64,000 nucleotides of DNA, taken from Candidatus Hadarchaeales archaeon (lineage in GTDB: Archaea > Hadarchaeota > Hadarchaeia > Hadarchaeales > WYZ-LMO6). The DNA lies in assembly GCA_038736355.1 (NCBI GenBank), contig JAVYML010000003.1, positions 148,093 through 212,092 of the forward strand. Reading direction: 5' to 3'. The stretch's first letter is position 1. Every line of letters begins with the position of its first letter. Shown piece by piece: positions 24,263 through 32,157 of this stretch. A program made the translations under genes and the position numbers. The notes below the pieces were generated by a model. It was not told where the DNA came from, searched no databases, and saw nothing but the letters and a program-made list of their open reading frames with translations.

Positions 24263-25084
24263 TTAAGAGGAGAGAAGGAACTTCAACACCGTATCAGTTA
24301 CCTTTTCTATCTCTTCCTGAAGCTCGTGGGCGGAATGTTCGAAGTAGACCAGCTTGGAGTTGGGAATGCGTTTTGCCATAATTTCCGCATTTTCCGGCGG
24401 AATGTATTTGTCCTTTCTTCCCGCCAAGATGAGGGTAGGAACTTTTATCTGGGGGAGACGGTCGCAAGCGTCGAAGCTAAGGATGGCGCCTACCTGCCTC
24501 ACGATACCTTCTGGGGGAGTGGGAGCTACCAAGATGAGATCAATAGCCACTTCCACGATCCCAGGATTTTCCCTCATGAATTCTTCCGTAAAGATGAAAG
24601 GTAGGAGCTTGGAGGCCACTTCTCTGTCCCATTTCCCTTTCTGTGAGAGAAGCTCCATAATTTGGGTGACCATTTGAGCAGCCTCCCCAGGAATGGGTAC
24701 CGCTTTGGATCCACCGCAAAAGGTGGATGCTAGTACCAATTTCTCCACTTTTTTTGGATGGTTGATAGCAAGCTCCTGTGCGATCATCCCTCCCATGGAA
24801 ATCCCCAAGACGTGGGCCTTTTCTATACCCAGGGCATCCATGAGACCAGCCGTATCATCCGCCATCATCTGAATGGTGTACTCCTCTTTATCCGAGAGAT
24901 CGGTTCTACCTGCACCTCTATTGTCAAATGTAATCACTTTGAAGTGCTCGGATAACCTGGGTATGAAGTAAACCGGATCCCAACAATCGGCATTTCCCAT
25001 AAAACCCATAATGAGTACAAGAGGAAAACCCTCTCCTCTGATGTCATAATACATGTGGATATCGCCAACCTTTATCCTAGGCAC
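24263..25084 (-). CDS. Alpha/beta-fold hydrolase
   Basis: This 273-residue protein has a canonical nucleophile elbow GISMGG (Ser96), an oxyanion region VLIMGFMGNADCW, DNRGAGRTD, an acid residue in LAGRKDKYIPPENA and the catalytic His in FEHSAHELQEE. It resembles ester or enol-lactone hydrolases (3-oxoadipate enol-lactonase group); the substrate is unknown. The start is GTG with a GGAGG about 10 nt upstream. It lies between an amidohydrolase and an Fe-S protein on the same strand, suggesting a small catabolic operon. Confidence 0.85.
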   Translation of the reverse strand: MPRIKVGDIHMYYDIRGEGFPLVLIMGFMGNADCWDPVYFIPRLSEHFKVITFDNRGAGRTDLSDKEEYTIQMMADDTAGLMDALGIEKAHVLGISMGGMIAQELAINHPKKVEKLVLASTFCGGSKAVPIPGEAAQMVTQIMELLSQKGKWDREVASKLLPFIFTEEFMRENPGIVEVAIDLILVAPTPPEGIVRQVGAILSFDACDRLPQIKVPTLILAGRKDKYIPPENAEIMAKRIPNSKLVYFEHSAHELQEEIEKVTDTVLKFLLSS

Positions 25085-25113
25085 ATTCTCTTTTCCTCCT
25101 AGGAAATAAAAAA

Positions 25114-26031
25114 TTATCCCAATACCCTGGCAGCATTTCTTCCCAAGATAGCTTCAATTTCTTCCGAAGTAAACTCTATTCCAGCGGCTTTCACCTGTGG
25201 AGGCGGATTCCTGAATTTGTCCACCCATTGGGCTTCACTCAAGAGAGGTTTGGGAGTTAAGGGCCAGTCACTACCGAAGAGAATCCTGTCACTTCCCACC
25301 ATGTCACAAATGGTCCTGAGAACCCGATAAAAGTAAACGGAAGGTTCGCAATAGTTTCCCCATGCTGCCGTGTCCATGTAAACGTTGGGTTTCATCATGG
25401 CCACGAACATAGCTTCTTCCCACCATCCGAATCCCATGTGGGCCATGATGATTTTCAATTCCGGAAAATCTGCGGCAACATCGTCCACATACACGGGACG
25501 AGCAAACCTGCTCAATAGGGGAGGGAGTTCAGTTCCCGTGTGGATGAGTACTGGGGCTCCATATTCCTCACATTTTCGGTAGAGGGGATAGCAAATGGGA
25601 TCGTTGGGAAAGAAGCCAGAAGTGGGATGGAGCTTGAGCCCTCTCATCTCCCACTTTCCCAGTCCCTTCTCCAGGAGTTCCACGGCATTTTTTCTTCTAG
25701 GATCCACCCCCACGAAGGCAATGAAGCGGTCGGGATAATTTTTGGCGATTTCCGCGAAAAGGCGGTTCAGTTCCTCCACGGAAACTTTTGGTTCCCCCGT
25801 TCTCAGCCCCCAATCCAAGGGAAGGATAACGGCTTTTTCTATTCCAGCTTCATCCATTTCCACGAGCAGTTCCTCCGGTGGGGCATGCCAAAAGGTGGGC
25901 ATAACGTTTTCCCAGATCTCTTCCAACTTCATACTCGGTATCATGTGATGAATGAGGGAGGCCAGTCCCTTCCAAAAACTTTCGGATAACCACTCCCTTT
26001 CCCATAGATGGGTATGGGCATCTATGATCAT
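25114..26031 (-). CDS. Amidohydrolase-2 family metal-dependent hydrolase/decarboxylase
   Basis: From ATG 26031 the product is about 305 residues and begins MIIDAHTHLWE with the HxH metal motif. Later ligands are visible in LIHTGTELPPLL, IMAHMGFGWWEEA and FGSDWPLTPKP. Members include 2-amino-3-carboxymuconate semialdehyde and gamma-resorcylate decarboxylases and various hydrolases, so an aromatic or dicarboxylate substrate is possible. A 23-residue longer start is in frame but lacks the family pattern. It is 44 nt downstream of an anion-type permease and 29 nt upstream of the alpha/beta hydrolase. Confidence 0.82.
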   Translation of the reverse strand: MIIDAHTHLWEREWLSESFWKGLASLIHHMIPSMKLEEIWENVMPTFWHAPPEELLVEMDEAGIEKAVILPLDWGLRTGEPKVSVEELNRLFAEIAKNYPDRFIAFVGVDPRRKNAVELLEKGLGKWEMRGLKLHPTSGFFPNDPICYPLYRKCEEYGAPVLIHTGTELPPLLSRFARPVYVDDVAADFPELKIIMAHMGFGWWEEAMFVAMMKPNVYMDTAAWGNYCEPSVYFYRVLRTICDMVGSDRILFGSDWPLTPKPLLSEAQWVDKFRNPPPQVKAAGIEFTSEEIEAILGRNAARVLG

Positions 26032-26075
26032 GGTCCTATCCTTCTTCTCGGACCATCCTTTAACCCTACTGGAAC

Positions 26076-27314
26076 CTAGAGAATGGAGAGGAAAATCCAA
26101 TAAATGAGCAAGTTGATAAGAGTAAGAGGTACTCCTATCCTCACGAACTCCCAGAAAGTAAGTGTCTCCCCCCTCTTTTCGGCATTTTGAATGATGATAA
26201 CATTGCTAGCCGCCCCTAGAATGGAGAGATTTCCTGCAATGGTGCTCCCAGCCGCTAAGGCCACCAGTTCCTTAGAGGATGCTCCGGCATGCTTCAGCAT
26301 AGGAAGGTAGAGCGCAACGAGGGGAACATTCGAAAGAAACTGACTGAGGAGAACACTTATGGTTAAGATGGCTGGAAGGGAGAGAAGGTTGAGGTTGGTT
26401 TCTGCAATTTTGTTTTGGAAAAACCCCGTGTTCCAAACGCTTTTCATAAGCACGAACATGGAGGCAAAGAAAACCAGCGTGTGCCAATCCACTGCTCGGA
26501 GGACCCTCCTTCTTTTCGGACCAACTATGAGGATAAAGAGAGCTGGAACCAAGGCGATGTATGTGAGTCTGAAATCGAGAGAGGGAATAAACGAAACTAA
26601 AAAAACTTTCGCTGCCACCATTGTTATTACTAGGAAGAGGGAGGTTTTGGAAGTCCTAGCCAGCCTCCAGTTCCTTATTCGACCACTTGAATGGGAAAGG
26701 GGAAAAGAATGAAATTCCTTCCTGTAAAAAGATTTGAGGAGGAGATAGGCCAAAAACAAGTTTAGAAGGGTGGGTAGAAGGAGATATTTGGAAAAGGTGA
26801 GGAAAGGTCCGGGTATTTCGCCCCTCACGGCTATTAGGAGATTCTGCGGGTTCCCGATAGGACTCGTTACGCTTCCTATGGTGACAGCGAAGGCGAGGGT
26901 AAGGAGCATGAGTTTGGGGGAAAGGTGGTGCTGGCGGGCCAGTAGGAGGACTACAGGAGTTCCAATAATGGCGAGAGTATCGTTCATGAGGAGGGCAGAA
27001 AGGAACCCCACACCAAACAAAATTAACAGGATGAGGGAATCTACCGATTTAGCTTTCGAGAATATTCTATAGGAGAGGTGGGAGAGATATCCGCTCTCTT
27101 CAAGAGCTCCGCCTATCACAAACATACCGAAGAGAAAAAGCATGACATCGGGATCTATGGATATGAGGGCGTCTATGGGTGAGATCTGCCCGGTGAACAA
27201 AACGGCTAGAGCCCCAAATAGCATGATCTGCCAAATCTGGAATCTCAGGTTTCCTATCTGTCTTATCGCAACGAGTATGAAGACGGCCACCAATATTGCC
27301 AGCGGAAGAGCCAT
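26076..27314 (-). CDS. Ion-transporter-superfamily permease (SLC13/ArsB/CitM-like)
   Basis: This 412-residue protein has about eleven hydrophobic segments and two inverted halves, each with the superfamily's re-entrant motif: TSPIGNPQNLLIAV near 150 and ILGAASNVIIIQN near 370. MNDTLAIIGTPVVLLLA and FLSNVPLVALYLP are the matching scaffold segments. Substrates in this group are di- and tricarboxylates, sulfate or arsenite. As first gene before an amidohydrolase and a hydrolase, an organic anion is a reasonable guess. Confidence 0.82.
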   Translation of the reverse strand: MALPLAILVAVFILVAIRQIGNLRFQIWQIMLFGALAVLFTGQISPIDALISIDPDVMLFLFGMFVIGGALEESGYLSHLSYRIFSKAKSVDSLILLILFGVGFLSALLMNDTLAIIGTPVVLLLARQHHLSPKLMLLTLAFAVTIGSVTSPIGNPQNLLIAVRGEIPGPFLTFSKYLLLPTLLNLFLAYLLLKSFYRKEFHSFPLSHSSGRIRNWRLARTSKTSLFLVITMVAAKVFLVSFIPSLDFRLTYIALVPALFILIVGPKRRRVLRAVDWHTLVFFASMFVLMKSVWNTGFFQNKIAETNLNLLSLPAILTISVLLSQFLSNVPLVALYLPMLKHAGASSKELVALAAGSTIAGNLSILGAASNVIIIQNAEKRGETLTFWEFVRIGVPLTLINLLIYWIFLSIL

Positions 27315-27386
27315 GTTTGATCTCTGGAGAAGAAAATTCAGAGCTTAAAACTCGTTGTAGGTCGGAAATCCATTTTATTTTTTCGA

Positions 27387-27458
27387 AGCCGGGGGCCGGA
27401 ATCGAACCGGCGTAAAGCGGGTCTGCAGCCCACCGCCTAACCACTAGGCTACCCCGGC
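27387..27458 (-). tRNA. tRNA-Cys (anticodon GCA)
   Basis: A 72-nt cloverleaf is complete: acceptor stem GCCGGGG/CCCCGGC, D arm, anticodon stem GTGGG/CCCGC around CTGCAGA (anticodon GCA), T arm GCCGG-TTCGATT-CCGGC and discriminator U, the cysteine identity base. No CCA is encoded and no intron is present. A TATA-like TTTATC lies about 26 nt upstream (27481-27486). This is the substrate for the SepRS encoded at 9 kb. Confidence 0.95.
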
Positions 27459-27529
27459 TCTATCTCCTTTTATTTCCCCGATAAATCCTTATTCGGAACC
27501 TTTTTAGTTTATTCTTCCCCTGTTTCTCG

Positions 27530-27799
27530 ATGTATAGGGTAATCCTAGAGGTAAAGGAAGTGAAGGGCTTCTGTTCAGCTGGATATAAGCCAGGTGATAG
27601 ATTGGTTATCCAAGAACCCTCCATTCTTTCCAAGGAGAGTGCGGATGTATGCTTGTATACCATAGGAGCTTTTCTACCCTATTTGACAGCCCTTTACAGG
27701 GATACCCCAGAAGAAGATTGGATTAACTCAGTACAGGAACTTCAATGTCCCGACGTTCATAACACCGTGACCTTTAGGGTGATTAGGGAAAAACTCTAA
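27530..27799 (+). CDS. TIGR04076-like small protein
   Basis: This 89-residue protein has the pattern of the TIGR04076 family: a short beta start (YRVILEVKEVKGFCSAGYKPGD), a VCLYTIGAFLPYLTAL middle and a C-terminal CPDVHNTVTFRV. Two or three conserved cysteines suggest metal or redox chemistry, but the function is unknown. ATG 27530 follows a TATA-like TTTTTAGTTT at about 27501. It starts a unit with a CBS protein and a cation antiporter. Confidence 0.75.
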   Translation: MYRVILEVKEVKGFCSAGYKPGDRLVIQEPSILSKESADVCLYTIGAFLPYLTALYRDTPEEDWINSVQELQCPDVHNTVTFRVIREKL

Positions 27800-27835
27800 G
27801 GCTTTAAGGTGGGTGCGGGAAGAAAGAAGGGCAAT

Positions 27836-28300
27836 ATGGGAAGAGTTAACCGTGGAATTCTCAACTCTCGAGTTCTCCAGGGCCTTAAAGTGAAAGAAGT
27901 AATGAATCGAAAACCACCTACCGTTTCACCCGATGCTTCTCTTGAGGAACTTTTCGATCGCCTTCTTACCCAGACTGAGGACTTCTTACTAGTCGTGGAC
28001 AAAAGGAAAAGACTCTTGGGAGTCATTACAGAGAGCGATGTACTCCAAGCCCTCCATCCACATCTTCCTGGGATGGCAGTTGGCTCCCTGTGGAGAGAAA
28101 CAAGAAAAACAATGGCTAGGAGTGCGAGGGAAATTATGACCACCAATCCCATAACGGCCACTCCTGAGATGACTCTTCAGCAAGCTCTGGACTTGATGCG
28201 TGCGCACAAGGTTCGTCGCCTGCCAGTGGTCAAGGGAAGTAAACTTGTAGGGCAGCTTTCTGTGAAAAATCTTTTGGAAGTTTGCAAGTTCGTGAGGTAG
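27836..28300 (+). CDS. Tandem CBS-domain protein
   Basis: This protein of about 154 residues has two CBS repeats: VKEVMNRKPPTVSPDASLEE...LLGVITESDVLQ and AREIMTTNPITATPEMTLQQ...LVGQLSVKNLLEV. CBS pairs bind adenine nucleotides or S-adenosylmethionine and often regulate transporters. ATG 27836 is preferred over the GTG at 27809. It ends 9 nt before the antiporter gene, so an energy-sensing role for that antiporter is plausible (inference). Confidence 0.87.
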   Translation: MGRVNRGILNSRVLQGLKVKEVMNRKPPTVSPDASLEELFDRLLTQTEDFLLVVDKRKRLLGVITESDVLQALHPHLPGMAVGSLWRETRKTMARSAREIMTTNPITATPEMTLQQALDLMRAHKVRRLPVVKGSKLVGQLSVKNLLEVCKFVR

Positions 28301-28309
28301 GTGTAGGGC

Positions 28310-29542
28310 TTGGAAGTGGAATTTTCTCGGATGCTCCTGTACCTATCCCTTTGTCTCCTCGCTGCCAAGGTTGGAGGTGCCGTGGCCCTTAGGCTTAGGC
28401 AACCCACCGTCTTTGGGGAGTTGTTAATGGGTATCCTCCTTGGACCTTCCGTGGCGGGATGGATTGCAAAGGAGGTATGGGGGAACAGCTGGTGTTTGGA
28501 TCCACAAAGCCAGGAAGGGATGTTAATTCATTCTTTGGCCGAGGTGGGCATCCTCACCCTCATGTTTCTGGCAGGTCTTTCCATAGATCTTGACGAATTC
28601 AGGAAGGTGGAGAGACCTGCCATTACAGTGGCGACTTTGGGAGTAATAGTAGCCTTTTTTTTCGGCTTTACTTTAGCCTTTGTCTACGGTTGGTCTTGGA
28701 AGGAGGCAGCCTTTGCCGGCGGTATTTTGGTAGCCACTAGTGTGGGAATCACGGTGAGGTCCCTGCTCGATCTCCATCGTCTCAGCACGAGGGCTGGAAT
28801 GGTAATAGTGGGGGCGGCAGTCATAGACGACATCTTCGGCATCATCATCCTCAGCCTCCTCGTGGGTCTGGTATATGGAGGTATCTCGATTCTGGGGTTC
28901 TTCGAATCCCTAGCCCTCATAGTCGCTTTCTTTATTCTAGTGTTAGTGGGGGGGATGAGGGTAGGGCCCAAGATCCTCGACCGTGTTAGTCACTGGAGGG
29001 TAGAAGAAGCCACCCTTTCCGTGGGGATGGCCTTGGCTTTTTTGATAGCGGCTTTGGCGGAGACGGTGAATGTGGCAGCTATTACTGGGGCCTTTCTTAT
29101 GGGACTCGTATTGAGCCGATCCACGGCAGTTGGATCTTTAAAAGAAAAGGTATCTGTTGTTGGTTACGGTTTCCTCATTCCCCTCTTTTTCGTAGACACG
29201 GGCATAAGAACAGATTTGGGAGCCTTGAGGGGATTGGGTTTTCTGGCCCTCCTCTTCCTGGTGATTTCGGTGGTGAGTAAAATCATGGGGTGTGGATTGG
29301 GGGGTTTGTTGGGGGGATTGGGGATGAAGGACTCCCTGAGGGTAGGGGTGGGGATGATACCGAGGGCAGAAGTAGCCCTCATCATAGCAGCCATAGGAAG
29401 GAGGGCAGGAGTGGTAGGGGGAAGCCTTTTTTCCCTTACGGTTTTGATGGTTCTTTTCACCACTCTCCTTACCCCACCGCTTTTGAAATGGGTCTTCTCT
29501 GAGCAGGGTGGAAAGGGACACTTAAAGAAATCGAGTGATTGA
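28310..29542 (+). CDS. Na+/H+ or K+/H+ antiporter (CPA2/Kef type)
   Basis: This 410-residue protein has about twelve membrane segments. CPA2 landmarks include RQPTVFGELLMGILLGPS, the double-Asp motif AAVIDDIFGIIIL in the ion site, TGAFLMGLVLSRS and GMIPRAEVALIIA. It has no C-terminal nucleotide-binding domain, so regulation may come from the upstream CBS protein. The start is TTG 28310, 9 nt after the CBS stop; ATG 28331 is an alternative. The stop lies 4 nt from the oppositely oriented tRNA-Val. Confidence 0.88.
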   Translation: MEVEFSRMLLYLSLCLLAAKVGGAVALRLRQPTVFGELLMGILLGPSVAGWIAKEVWGNSWCLDPQSQEGMLIHSLAEVGILTLMFLAGLSIDLDEFRKVERPAITVATLGVIVAFFFGFTLAFVYGWSWKEAAFAGGILVATSVGITVRSLLDLHRLSTRAGMVIVGAAVIDDIFGIIILSLLVGLVYGGISILGFFESLALIVAFFILVLVGGMRVGPKILDRVSHWRVEEATLSVGMALAFLIAALAETVNVAAITGAFLMGLVLSRSTAVGSLKEKVSVVGYGFLIPLFFVDTGIRTDLGALRGLGFLALLFLVISVVSKIMGCGLGGLLGGLGMKDSLRVGVGMIPRAEVALIIAAIGRRAGVVGGSLFSLTVLMVLFTTLLTPPLLKWVFSEQGGKGHLKKSSD

Positions 29543-29546
29543 ATAG

Positions 29547-29619
29547 TGGGCCCGCTGGGATTCGAACCCAGGATCTGCGGTGTGTGAGACCGCCGTCATA
29601 GCCGCTAGACCACGGGCCC
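29547..29619 (-). tRNA. tRNA-Val (anticodon CAC)
   Basis: A 73-nt cloverleaf: acceptor stem GGGCCCG/CGGGCCC, D arm, anticodon stem GCGGT/ACCGC around CTCACAC (anticodon CAC), T arm CTGGG-TTCGAAT-CCCAG and discriminator A. CCA is not encoded. A TATA-like element (minus-strand GCTTTATGG) lies at about 29641-29648, at the expected distance upstream. No intron. Confidence 0.94.
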
Positions 29620-29679
29620 ATAAAAATTACCATTTCCCTTCCATAAAGCATTTACCGAAATTACATCCAGAGAAAAAGG

Positions 29680-31542
29680 ATGGAGGAGTGGAGGAGAAAA
29701 TATCCGGAAAAGTTTGTTCCCGAAGAGGAAATTTTTAGAAGAATACGCCGTGGAAGTAGAATCTTCGTGGGTACTGGGTGTGGTGAGCCCCAGCACCTCC
29801 TTACCTCCTTTGTGAAATGGGTGGAAGCCCACCCCAAGGCCCTTTTTGGGGCTGAGATTTTTCAAGTATGGTCTCTGGGAGTCTCCGCCTACACGGAACC
29901 AAAGTTCAAGGACAACTTTAGGGCCAACACTTTTTTTGTGGGTCCAAACACACGAAAGGCGGTAAACGAAGGTGAAGCCGATTATACCCCTATCTTTCTA
30001 TCACAAGTGCCCAGGCTTCTTAGAGAAGGTATGGTCCCCTTGGATGTGGCTTTAATACAAACCTCTCCACCAGATTCCCACGGGTACTTGAGCTTGGGTA
30101 TTAGTGTGGATATCACTAAAGCTGCAGTAGAAAGCGCGGATATGGTGGTGGCCCAAGTCAACCGTTACATGCCGAGAATTCATGGCGACGGTTTTCTGCA
30201 CCTCGAAGAGGTAGATTTTCTGGTTCCCTGGGATGAACCCCTGTTGGAGTATGAAGAAGAGGTCCCCGATGAACTTGCACAGAGAATAGGAAAATACGTG
30301 GCGAGATTGGTAGAGGATGGAGATACCATTCAGGTGGGATATGGAAGCATACCCAATGCCATTCTTTCCAACTTGATGGACAAAAGGAACCTGGGAATAC
30401 ATTCGGAGCTTTTTACGGATGGAATGGTAGAGCTGATGAAAGCTGGTGTGGTAGATAATTCAAAAAAGAGAGTTGATAGGGGAAAAGCCGTGGCGAGTTT
30501 CTGCATGGGCAAAAGGAGTACCTATGAGTTTTTGAACGACAATCCGATGGTAGAATTCAGGACGGTAGACTACACCAACGATCCCATAGTTATAGCAAGG
30601 CAGCACCATATGGTGGCCATAAACAGTGCCTTGGAGATAGACCTCACCGGGCAGGCCACGGCAGAGTCCATAGGTGGCTTTTTCTACAGTGGACTGGGTG
30701 GACAGGCGGACTTCATGAGGGGTGCAGCACTGGCCAGACACGGCAAGCCCATTTTAGTCCTTCAATCCACCGCAGAGAAGGGAACGGTCTCACGTATAGT
30801 CCCACGCCTAAAAGAAGGGGCTGGAGTGACCCTCAACAGGGGGGATGTGCACTACGTGGTCACAGAATATGGTGTGGCTTACTTGCATGGGAAAAGCATA
30901 AGGGAAAGAGCCATGGAACTCATTCGTTTGGCACATCCTCATTTCCGACCTTGGCTCATAGAAGAGGCAAGGAGGTTGGGTCTTATTTTCAAGGACCAGC
31001 TATATGTTTCAGGGGAGTATCCTGAGGATCTTGAGACCTTCAAGAAAACTAAGACAGGTCTTGAGATTTTCTTGAGACCTATAAAGCTCAGCGACGAACC
31101 TCTCTTGAAGGAATTCTTTTACTCCCTCTCAGATGAAAGTCTTTATCGCAGGTTCGTTTCCCTAAGGAAGGATATGCCCCATGATCTCTTGCAGAAGTTC
31201 GTGGCCGTGGATTACAAGAAGCAAATGGTCCTCTTGGCCATTCTGAAGAGGGGGGAAAAGGAGGAGGTGGTAGGAATGGCCCAATACGTTCTTGACGAAG
31301 CCACCAACTTCGCGGAAGTGGCATTCGCCGTTAAAGATCAGTACCAAAATCAGGGAATAGGGAGAGAACTTCTAAAGCAACTGACGTACATAGCCAAGAG
31401 ACGCGGTATTTTTGGTTTCACCGCCCAAGTCTTAGCCACCAATCGCCCCATGTTACGTCTTTTCGATAGCATGAATTTTTCCGTTGAAAAGAGAGTGGCA
31501 GAGGGAATGGTAGAACTTAAGATGAGGTTCAGAAGATCTTAA
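29680..31542 (+). CDS. Acyl-CoA hydrolase/CoA-transferase fused to a GNAT domain
   Basis: In this 620-residue protein, residues about 1-440 form an acetyl-CoA hydrolase/4-hydroxybutyrate CoA-transferase (GTGCGEPQHLL, LIQTSPPDSHGYLSLG, GYGSIPNAIL, catalytic Glu243 in HSELFTDGM, SIGGFFYSGLGGQADFMRGA, GVAYLHGKSIRERA). Residues about 457-620 form a GNAT acetyltransferase with the acetyl-CoA loop QNQGIGRELLKQL. The ATG has AAAGG just upstream. Fusions like this are known in anaerobes that handle short-chain acyl-CoA; self-acetylation or acetyl-lysine control is a hypothesis. It precedes the ABC-transporter cluster on the same strand. Confidence 0.88.
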   Translation: MEEWRRKYPEKFVPEEEIFRRIRRGSRIFVGTGCGEPQHLLTSFVKWVEAHPKALFGAEIFQVWSLGVSAYTEPKFKDNFRANTFFVGPNTRKAVNEGEADYTPIFLSQVPRLLREGMVPLDVALIQTSPPDSHGYLSLGISVDITKAAVESADMVVAQVNRYMPRIHGDGFLHLEEVDFLVPWDEPLLEYEEEVPDELAQRIGKYVARLVEDGDTIQVGYGSIPNAILSNLMDKRNLGIHSELFTDGMVELMKAGVVDNSKKRVDRGKAVASFCMGKRSTYEFLNDNPMVEFRTVDYTNDPIVIARQHHMVAINSALEIDLTGQATAESIGGFFYSGLGGQADFMRGAALARHGKPILVLQSTAEKGTVSRIVPRLKEGAGVTLNRGDVHYVVTEYGVAYLHGKSIRERAMELIRLAHPHFRPWLIEEARRLGLIFKDQLYVSGEYPEDLETFKKTKTGLEIFLRPIKLSDEPLLKEFFYSLSDESLYRRFVSLRKDMPHDLLQKFVAVDYKKQMVLLAILKRGEKEEVVGMAQYVLDEATNFAEVAFAVKDQYQNQGIGRELLKQLTYIAKRRGIFGFTAQVLATNRPMLRLFDSMNFSVEKRVAEGMVELKMRFRRS

Positions 31543-31544
31543 AA

Positions 31545-31557
31545 GCCTCTTCGAGGC
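31545..31557 (+). terminator. Small stem-loop after the CoA-transferase gene
   Basis: GCCTC-TTC-GAGGC forms a 5-bp hairpin starting 3 nt after the stop codon. There is no strong T-run, so a terminator role is only a possibility; it may instead mark an mRNA 3' end or processing site. Confidence 0.25.
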
Positions 31558-31624
31558 AAAGGAGTGAAACGTAGTACATTTTCGGCTCTCTTTGAGAAGT
31601 CGAGAATCTTCTTAAGTCGCAACC

Positions 31625-31633
31625 TTTTTATAC
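31625..31633 (+). promoter_or_regulatory. TATA box for the membrane protein-livK-livH-livM unit
   Basis: TTTTTATAC is centred 27 nt before the ATG at 31656, giving a leaderless prediction. The genes that follow are separated by 1, 36 and -4 nt, so one transcript probably covers 31656-35531. Confidence 0.55.
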
Positions 31634-31655
31634 AATGGGTATAAAAAACTCTTGA

Positions 31656-32156
31656 ATGGATACTAAATGGGGAATGGGGATTCTCGCCATCTTGGGTGGT
31701 ATCCTGTTGTTAATAGGTCCTTTCCTACTTTCCTTCACTACCACTTGTGAAATAGGGGCCCTGGAGACGAAAGACGAGATGGTATGGGCTGAAGACTATT
31801 CTATTATTTACCTATGTGTTCTGGCTGGAATCTTGGCATTGATAGCTGCAGCACTCATCTTTTGGAAACCTGTGATTGGTAATGTTAGCAGGTTGCTTTT
31901 AGTTCTTTCCCTGATCTTTTCCGCCATAAGTTTCTCCATAGCACTCATGCAAGCAGGTGAAGATATTGGATTGAAGAGCGTGAAGGCAGGACTGAGTACG
32001 GGATACGGATTCGGCGAAGGGAGAATGCCTTTTGCCAATCTTCCCGTCCCTGTCTTTGATATAGTCCCAGAAATAGGTTCTTATTTCATAATGGCTGGGA
32101 TAATTTTGATAGCCTTAGCCACTCCATGGTGTCTCCACAAAGGAAAGGGGGGATGA
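31656..32156 (+). CDS. Hypothetical four-helix membrane protein
   Basis: I do not recognise this 166-residue protein. It has four clear membrane segments (about 7-28, 50-70, 78-98 and 141-160). The first loop carries an acidic CEIGALETKDEMVWAEDYS and the third GLSTGYGFGEGRMPFANLP, probably on the outside. It ends 1 nt before the substrate-binding protein gene of a branched-chain-amino-acid-type ABC transporter and shares its promoter, so it may be an accessory part of that system (inference). Confidence 0.6.
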   Translation: MDTKWGMGILAILGGILLLIGPFLLSFTTTCEIGALETKDEMVWAEDYSIIYLCVLAGILALIAAALIFWKPVIGNVSRLLLVLSLIFSAISFSIALMQAGEDIGLKSVKAGLSTGYGFGEGRMPFANLPVPVFDIVPEIGSYFIMAGIILIALATPWCLHKGKGG

Positions 32157-32157
32157 G

